The notes under the pieces: model-generated
The model's database searches: none
Told to the model about the DNA's origin: nothing
The model's input: the letters and a program-made list of their open reading frames with translations, nothing else
Source of the DNA: Cercis canadensis
Lineage: Eukaryota > Streptophyta > Magnoliopsida > Fabales > Fabaceae
Length of the DNA: 64,000 bases
Assembly: GCA_003255065.1 (NCBI GenBank)
Contig: QAOA01007002.1
Coordinates: 140,670 to 204,669, forward strand
Direction: 5' to 3'
Position numbers and translations under genes: made by a program
Shown here: positions 58,901-64,000 of the stretch, one piece after another
Layout of the letters: each line of letters starts with the position of its first letter
Position numbering within the stretch: the first letter of the stretch is position 1

Positions 58901-60536
58901 AATATATATATATATATATTTGTCTACAAATAAAATGAAGGACTTTTTTGTAATTTTAATTACACAAAGACAAAAAAGTTTATACACCCACAAGCCACAT
59001 TATAAAGAAATTTTTAAAAACATTTTTGAAAAAGGGAAAGATAATCTTAAAACTGAAGAGGAAAAAAAAAAAAAACACGCAAAGGGATAAGATAATCTTG
59101 CAATGAAATACCGTTGGTTAGACAATTTTTTCCAAGGACCGCAGTGGGCACCACATAATACTCAGCAACAGGGGAGATCCATTCAAAACAATATGCCCTT
59201 CCTTATAGTTATTGTCCTTCGATCGGATTACCCTTCCAACTCCAAATGTTGTTATCACCTGAATTGCCATGTCATATATGCATTATCATTATAATAACAT
59301 TCAGAAAACTCATGCGAGAATTATTGTACACTTCTATTATGTGTTTCCTTCTCTTCAGCTATGAGGACCAACCTTGTTAAGCTCATTCTAAATAAGGGCC
59401 TTCAAGGAGGCTAGTCATTTTGCTTAGTTGGTATGGCTCCACAGACAGAAACAGCGTCTCAAGGGCAACATGGCTACAAGAATTGAATCAATGGCTAGCG
59501 ATAATTCAATGGTGCAGAGTTGAAGGGTTTCAGAGGTTGGAACACCTTCAGCTGCTTATGCTGCGAAGTACCATTCTCTGCTTTCTAGCACTGACTTATC
59601 TTTAACAACAACTGCACCAGCCATTCTTTTCTATGATCAAGCTAAATGGATTCATAAAATTTGATATACAAAATTACTCTTCATTAGCCTCGTTCCTCCA
59701 ATTTTTATTTTTTTTTTTAATTGGCTACTATATATCATTGCAAGTATTGGGTGTAGTATACGTAAAACCATGGTTGGAAGCTTTGGGAAGATTCATAATT
59801 AATATATGGATGTATAAGATTTCTAGACAAGTGCCCTCAATTATCAAAAGGAGTTCGAAACAATTTGTTTATGAAAATAATATTGTGAAATTTTCATTAT
59901 GTGAATGAGTTAAAAATATTATGTTGTACTTTCACAGTACTTTTGATTATGCAAAAAGCTTGGTTTCAATTTAAAATACAAATGTAACAAAAAGTAAGAA
60001 GAAGTTTCAATTAAAAAATACACACCGTTTTGAAATCCAAATGAGAAAATGACCTTATCCTACTTCTTTATAGGGGATTTGTGGTTCCTTTGCAAGGAAA
60101 ACCCTGTCGTTACCTGGCACAGTGTGCAAAGTTTTTACTCTGTAGTTAAAAATTTGATATTATCCTAATTTTTATTAATTTTTCTGTCTTTTCCTTTTCT
60201 AAATCTATAATTGTCTTCTGAGATAGAGAACAAAGTACTATTGATGAAGCAGGAAGAAGGTACAGAAGAGAGCACAAGAAATCCTCAAGAGGTAGAACCA
60301 TAAATTAAAATGTAGAAAATGAGAAAAAAGAAACATATAAAAGATTTTCTCAAAACTATTTTTGGAACACTTTTCTAATAGAAATGAATTGAATTCATTT
60401 GATTTGAAATGATTTATAAATGAATTCTCATGTTTCAAACCAATTTTAAAAATTATGAATTCAATTGATTTACAAATGAACTCTCATGTTTGGAAATAAT
60501 TTGGTAATGAATAGAAATCCATTTATATGTATATTT
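58901..60536. other. End of copy C backbone, no gene
   Basis: It matches copy A from about 7880 to 9985. Private differences include an extra block at 59090-59260 and a deletion opposite A 8345-9130. Plus-strand open frames (59103-59294, 59420-59605, 59633-59908) lack recognisable content and are not conserved in A. Confidence 0.6.
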
Positions 60537-60553
60537 TAAAAGAGATACCGAAT

Positions 60554-60711
60554 TGGATGAATTAAAGGACTTGTATATTGATGTTTGTATGTAAGTACTT
60601 ATACAATTGCTAAAGTGTAAAACAGTAACCTAATCCTATGTAACAATAATTTGAATTTTGAATCTATAATTAAACCCTAGATAGAGTTGGTTAGGGTGAT
60701 GCTCTATCACA
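60554..60711 (-). repeat. Short 3' LTR of the copia at the right edge
   Basis: It starts TGTGATAGAGCATCACCC on the minus strand and probably ends TCATCCA. About 158 bp long, typical of Ale-like copia. The outer end is not confirmed by a TSD. Confidence 0.5.
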
Positions 60712-63700
60712 CCCCCGCAAGATGGCAAACCCATCAATGACGCCAATCTTGGTTTGAGTTTGTAAAAATTGGAAGTAGCCAGGGGCTTTGTAAGAATGTC
60801 TGCAAGTTGATCTTTTGTGGACACATGAGAGACTCTGAGTTGGTTGGCTTGAACCTTTTCTCTTACAAAGTGATAGTCTAAGGCAATATGTTTCATGCGG
60901 GAGTGAAAAACCGGTTTTGCACATAGATATGTCATTCCAAAGTTATCACAGTAGATTATGGTAGTGTCAGTTGGTTGAATGTCAAGTTCCTTGAGTAAGT
61001 TGGTTAGTCAAGCAAGTTGTACAGTGGTAGATCCAACTGAACGGTATTCAGTTTCTGTGCTTGAGCAAGCCACACTTTTTTGGCTTCTTGGAAGACCATG
61101 ACATGGCATTAGGACCCATAAAGATGAGGTGAGCCGAGGTAGAAGTCCTGTCAGTGGGGTTCCTTGCCCAGCCCGCATTATATGCAATGTGTTGAAGAGG
61201 GCAGTGACGGTTGAGGTGGAGACCAAAGTTGACAGTGGTTTTGAGATAGCGCAAGATTCTCTTCAATGTTGTGAGATAAGTTACTAATGGTTTGTGCATA
61301 TATTAAGACAATTTGTTGACAGCAAAACCAATGTCAGGGCGAGTGACAAAGAGATATTAAAGAACTCCCATTAGACTTCGGTATCTGATGGGGTCGATGG
61401 AGGAAATTCTATCATTAAGGAAAAGAGAGATAGAGGTGAACATAGGCGTGAAAGCTCCCTTAGCACTAGACATCTTGGGTTTTTCCAAGAGATCATGGAT
61501 GTATTCTGTTGAGATAAAAACAGCCCATCTGGTTGACGAAGGAATTCAACCCCAAGAAAATAAGATGGAGGACTGAGATCCTTAAGGGAGAACCGAAAGG
61601 CAAGCTGCTTGCAAAATTGTGAGAGAAAACCAACATGGTTACTAGTAAGTAATAAATCATCCACATAAATAAGGAAGTAAGCAAGCACACTAGTTTTTTT
61701 TATAAATGAACAATGAACCATCAGAGAGAGAGTTTACAAACCCACAAGAGATGAAAAACCTAGCCAACTCATGGTACCAAGCTCGTGGAGCTTGTTTGGA
61801 GCCATAGATAGCTTTGTGTAGTTTGCACACATGAGATGGTAGATTTGGATCAATATGGTCAGGTGGTTGGGCCGTGTAAACTTCTTGAAATGTTCCTTGA
61901 AGAAATGGATTGTTGACATCCATGTGTTTAAGAGACCACTGATTATGGAGTGCAATGGAGAGCACAACTTTGATGGTCTGTGGCTTGACCATTGGGCTAA
62001 AGGTCTCTTTGTAGTCAAGACTAGGACATTGAGCATAACCTTTAGCTACAAGCCAAGCTTTATGATGTTCAATAAAGCCATCTGGTTTCCTTTTGATCCT
62101 GTAAACCCACTTGCAGCCAGTAATGTTGGCATGAGAGGGAGGAGAGGCAAGAGACCATGTACCATTTTTAAGAAGAGCATTAAACTCAATGGACATGACA
62201 AGACGCCAATTAGGAGACTATATGGCTTAGGTGAGGCAAGTAGGTTCTAAGCTAGGTGAAAGAGGATGTTTGGTGGCTTGAAAGGAGAAGGGTTCCTTGG
62301 GTTTAAAATTTTGGTTTTTGGACCTTGTGATAATTTGGGAAGAGGGAGAAGGGGGGACGGCTAGGGGTGAGGGAGGGGTAGGAGTCAGTTCCAAAATATT
62401 AGATAGAGAGGGATTAGGGTTTATGGTGGGAGACAAGGAATGATATAATGGTAAGACAATTTCTAGGTGAGGAGAAAGATGGGTGGGGTTTGGTTGGGGA
62501 TTAGGGTTGGAAGTTGATAGAGAAGAAGGAGAAATAGGGAGGACTATTTCTAGATGAGGGTTAGGAGGGGGAGAATTCAGTTGAGTAGGGAGAGGGAGAC
62601 ACCTATTTGGCAATGATACATGAAAGGCAGCTAAGGATGAAGTTTGTAAAGATGAGGGAACTAAATTGTTTGAAGGAGAGAAAGTATGGTTAGAGTTATT
62701 AGGTAATGAGGAGTCTGAGAGAGGTTGGACTATGGAGGATGAAGGAGATGTATAGGGGCATGAGATATGGTTAGAGTATGAGAGAAAGAGATAATAGGAG
62801 AATCTAATTGAGATAAAGGGGAGGAATTCAGTTGGCTAGTGTTTAAAGAGGGAGAAGAGATAATATTAGTATTTGAAGAAGAGATAAGGTGGGTGTTTAT
62901 GAGATAGGAGGAAGGGACGGTGGGAAAAAGTTTGAGATAAGGGAAGAGATATGGTTTGAAGTTTGAGAAGAGGTGGGGGACGGTAGGGAAGAGGAAGTTG
63001 GGTAAGAGTGGAAAACATGATAGTAAGTGAGTGAAATGGAGTCTAAGTCAGGAGGGAGGGAGGGAAAGGGTAGCACAACAAATTTTGAAAGAGGAAGATT
63101 TGTTTCAACAACATATCTAGAAATATAAGTTTTTTATTTGTGAAGTCATAACAAATAAAGACATGGTTATTTGTGGAATATCCTAAAAAAATACATAAAG
63201 TGGAACAGGGATTAAATTTGTGAGAAGAATAGGGATGAAGTCAAGGATAACATAAACAACCAAAAACTTTTAAATTGGAATAATTGGGGAGGGGGGGGGG
63301 GGTGGTTAAAAAGAGAGGTAAACGGATTAGCCATAGCAAGAACTGGTGTGGAAAATTGGTTTATAAGATAGTTGGCTGTCAAGAACGCATAGGACAAAAA
63401 ATGAAAGGAAAGATTTGCATAGTGTAATAGAGAGAGGCCGGTTTCAACAATGTACCTATGCTTTCTTTCAGCAAGGCCATTGTCTTCTGGAGTATAAGGA
63501 GGGGTAGTGTAATAGGAAATGTCATTTTGGGCAAGAAATTGTTTTAATTTGATAAATTTCTCGCCATTATCAGAATGAAATGAAACAATTAAATGTTGAA
63601 AGAAAGATTCAACTAAACTTTTGGATTCAATAAAAACTTGAAATACATCATATTTTTGCTTAAGCAAGTGTATCCAAGAATATCTAGTTAAATGGTCTAC

Positions 63701-64000
63701 AAATATTATATAATACTTGAAACCATTAATGAAAACATAAGGAGAAGGACCACAAACATCTACAAAAATGTTCTCTAAAGGCTTAGAAGACTTGAGACTA
63801 GAAACTGAAAAGGAAAGACGGTGACTCTTGTTACAGGAGCAAGAAGCTCAATCTTGGACAACTGGTTTTATTGGAAGATGATTAGTGGCAACAATGTGAT
63901 GGAGTGTTCTAGGATTGGGATGACCCAATTTGTGATGCCAAAGAGAGGATGAATGACGTTGAGCATGGAAGAACTTATAGCACCCAGAGGCAAGGTGGCC
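60712..64000 (-). pseudogene. Copia polyprotein (integrase, RT, RNase H), degenerate
   Basis: From high to low coordinates: pre-integrase LWHHKLGHPNPRTLHHIV at about 63940; integrase with FVDVCGPSPYVFINGFKYY near 63720, SFHSDNGEKF near 63560 and TPEDNGLAERKHRY near 63480; a Pro/Ser-rich linker (62230-62610); RT with [19 protein letters not shown] at about 62090, [14 protein letters not shown] at about 61920, [14 protein letters not shown] and FLIYVDDLLLTSN (catalytic box intact) near 61660; RNase H SSTETEYRSV near 61050; tail KHIALDYHFVREKV and DILTKPLAT near 60830. Stops at about 63850, 62220 and 61310 and several frameshifts inactivate it. Confidence 0.85.

Larger units (their letters stand above)
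60554..64000 (-). mobile_element. Ty1/copia retrotransposon (Ale/Retrofit-like), 5' part outside window
   Basis: The minus-strand element enters from the right edge and ends with a short 3' LTR (about 60711 down to 60554) next to a purine-rich tract (complement of CACCCCCGCAAG). Domain order is copia: pre-integrase, integrase, Pro-rich linker, RT, RNase H. Its 3' end lies within 20 bp of the outer edge of duplicated copy C. The 5' LTR and gag are not in the window. Confidence 0.85.

Noticed and set aside
62227..62613. Proline-rich protein gene on the minus strand
   Set aside because: It lies between integrase and RT of the copia polyprotein, where a low-complexity linker is normal.
1..64000. 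Bacterial-type systems such as CRISPR arrays, operons or phage modules
   Set aside because: No regularly spaced direct repeats, ribosome binding sites or compact gene clusters; all evidence is for plant nuclear DNA.

Overview
This is plant nuclear DNA, almost certainly from a eudicot. It is AT-rich, has GT-AG introns, and carries plant-type Ty1/copia and Ty3/gypsy retrotransposons, hAT, PIF/Harbinger and Mutator-like elements, an RLP-type leucine-rich-repeat gene and a CYP71-clan P450. I found no intact host gene. Every recognisable host coding stretch is a pseudogene or a fragment carried inside a transposon. No tRNA, rRNA or CRISPR array was seen. Single N bases at 18121 and 56728 show this is assembled sequence.

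The main architecture is one chromosomal segment present three times. Copy A (about 681-9985) and copy C (about 33620-60536) run in the same direction; copy B (about 14168-28600) is inverted. A and B therefore form an inverted repeat around a 4.2 kb spacer (9986-14167), and B and C form a larger one around a 5 kb spacer (28600-33620). The ancestral segment held a P450 gene, a TIR DNA transposon already containing an internally deleted copia element, and, about 8 kb of backbone away from the TIR element's far end, a 3'-truncated receptor-like protein (RLP) gene. Copy A stops inside the copia LTR and so lacks the P450. Copy B has lost the RLP and most of P450 exon 1. Copy C keeps everything but is inflated by later insertions. 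Inactivating changes shared by the copies imply that the P450 and the RLP were dead before duplication.

Insertions private to one copy follow. Copy B has a 2.3 kb hAT-like element (15019-17345) carrying fragments of a hydroxypyruvate-reductase-like gene and of eIF1/SUI1 plus a nested Mutator-like MITE, and a nearly full-length Tork-like copia (22764-27920) inside the P450. Copy C has a 1.6 kb solo LTR (37651-39235), a Reina-like gypsy element (39339-44553), a 4.3 kb PIF/Harbinger element (45386-49661) carrying a quinone-oxidoreductase gene fragment with introns and the first coding exon of a PTI1-like kinase, a hAT MITE (55876-56801) and a 1.9 kb LTR-like block (56989-58900). The A/B spacer holds a decayed SIRE-like copia. 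The right edge (60554-64000, minus strand) is another copia, and the left edge (1-418, minus strand) a further copia fragment.

No genes here act together in a pathway. The biological interest lies in the repeated inverted duplication, the nested insertion stack and the two gene-capturing DNA transposons.
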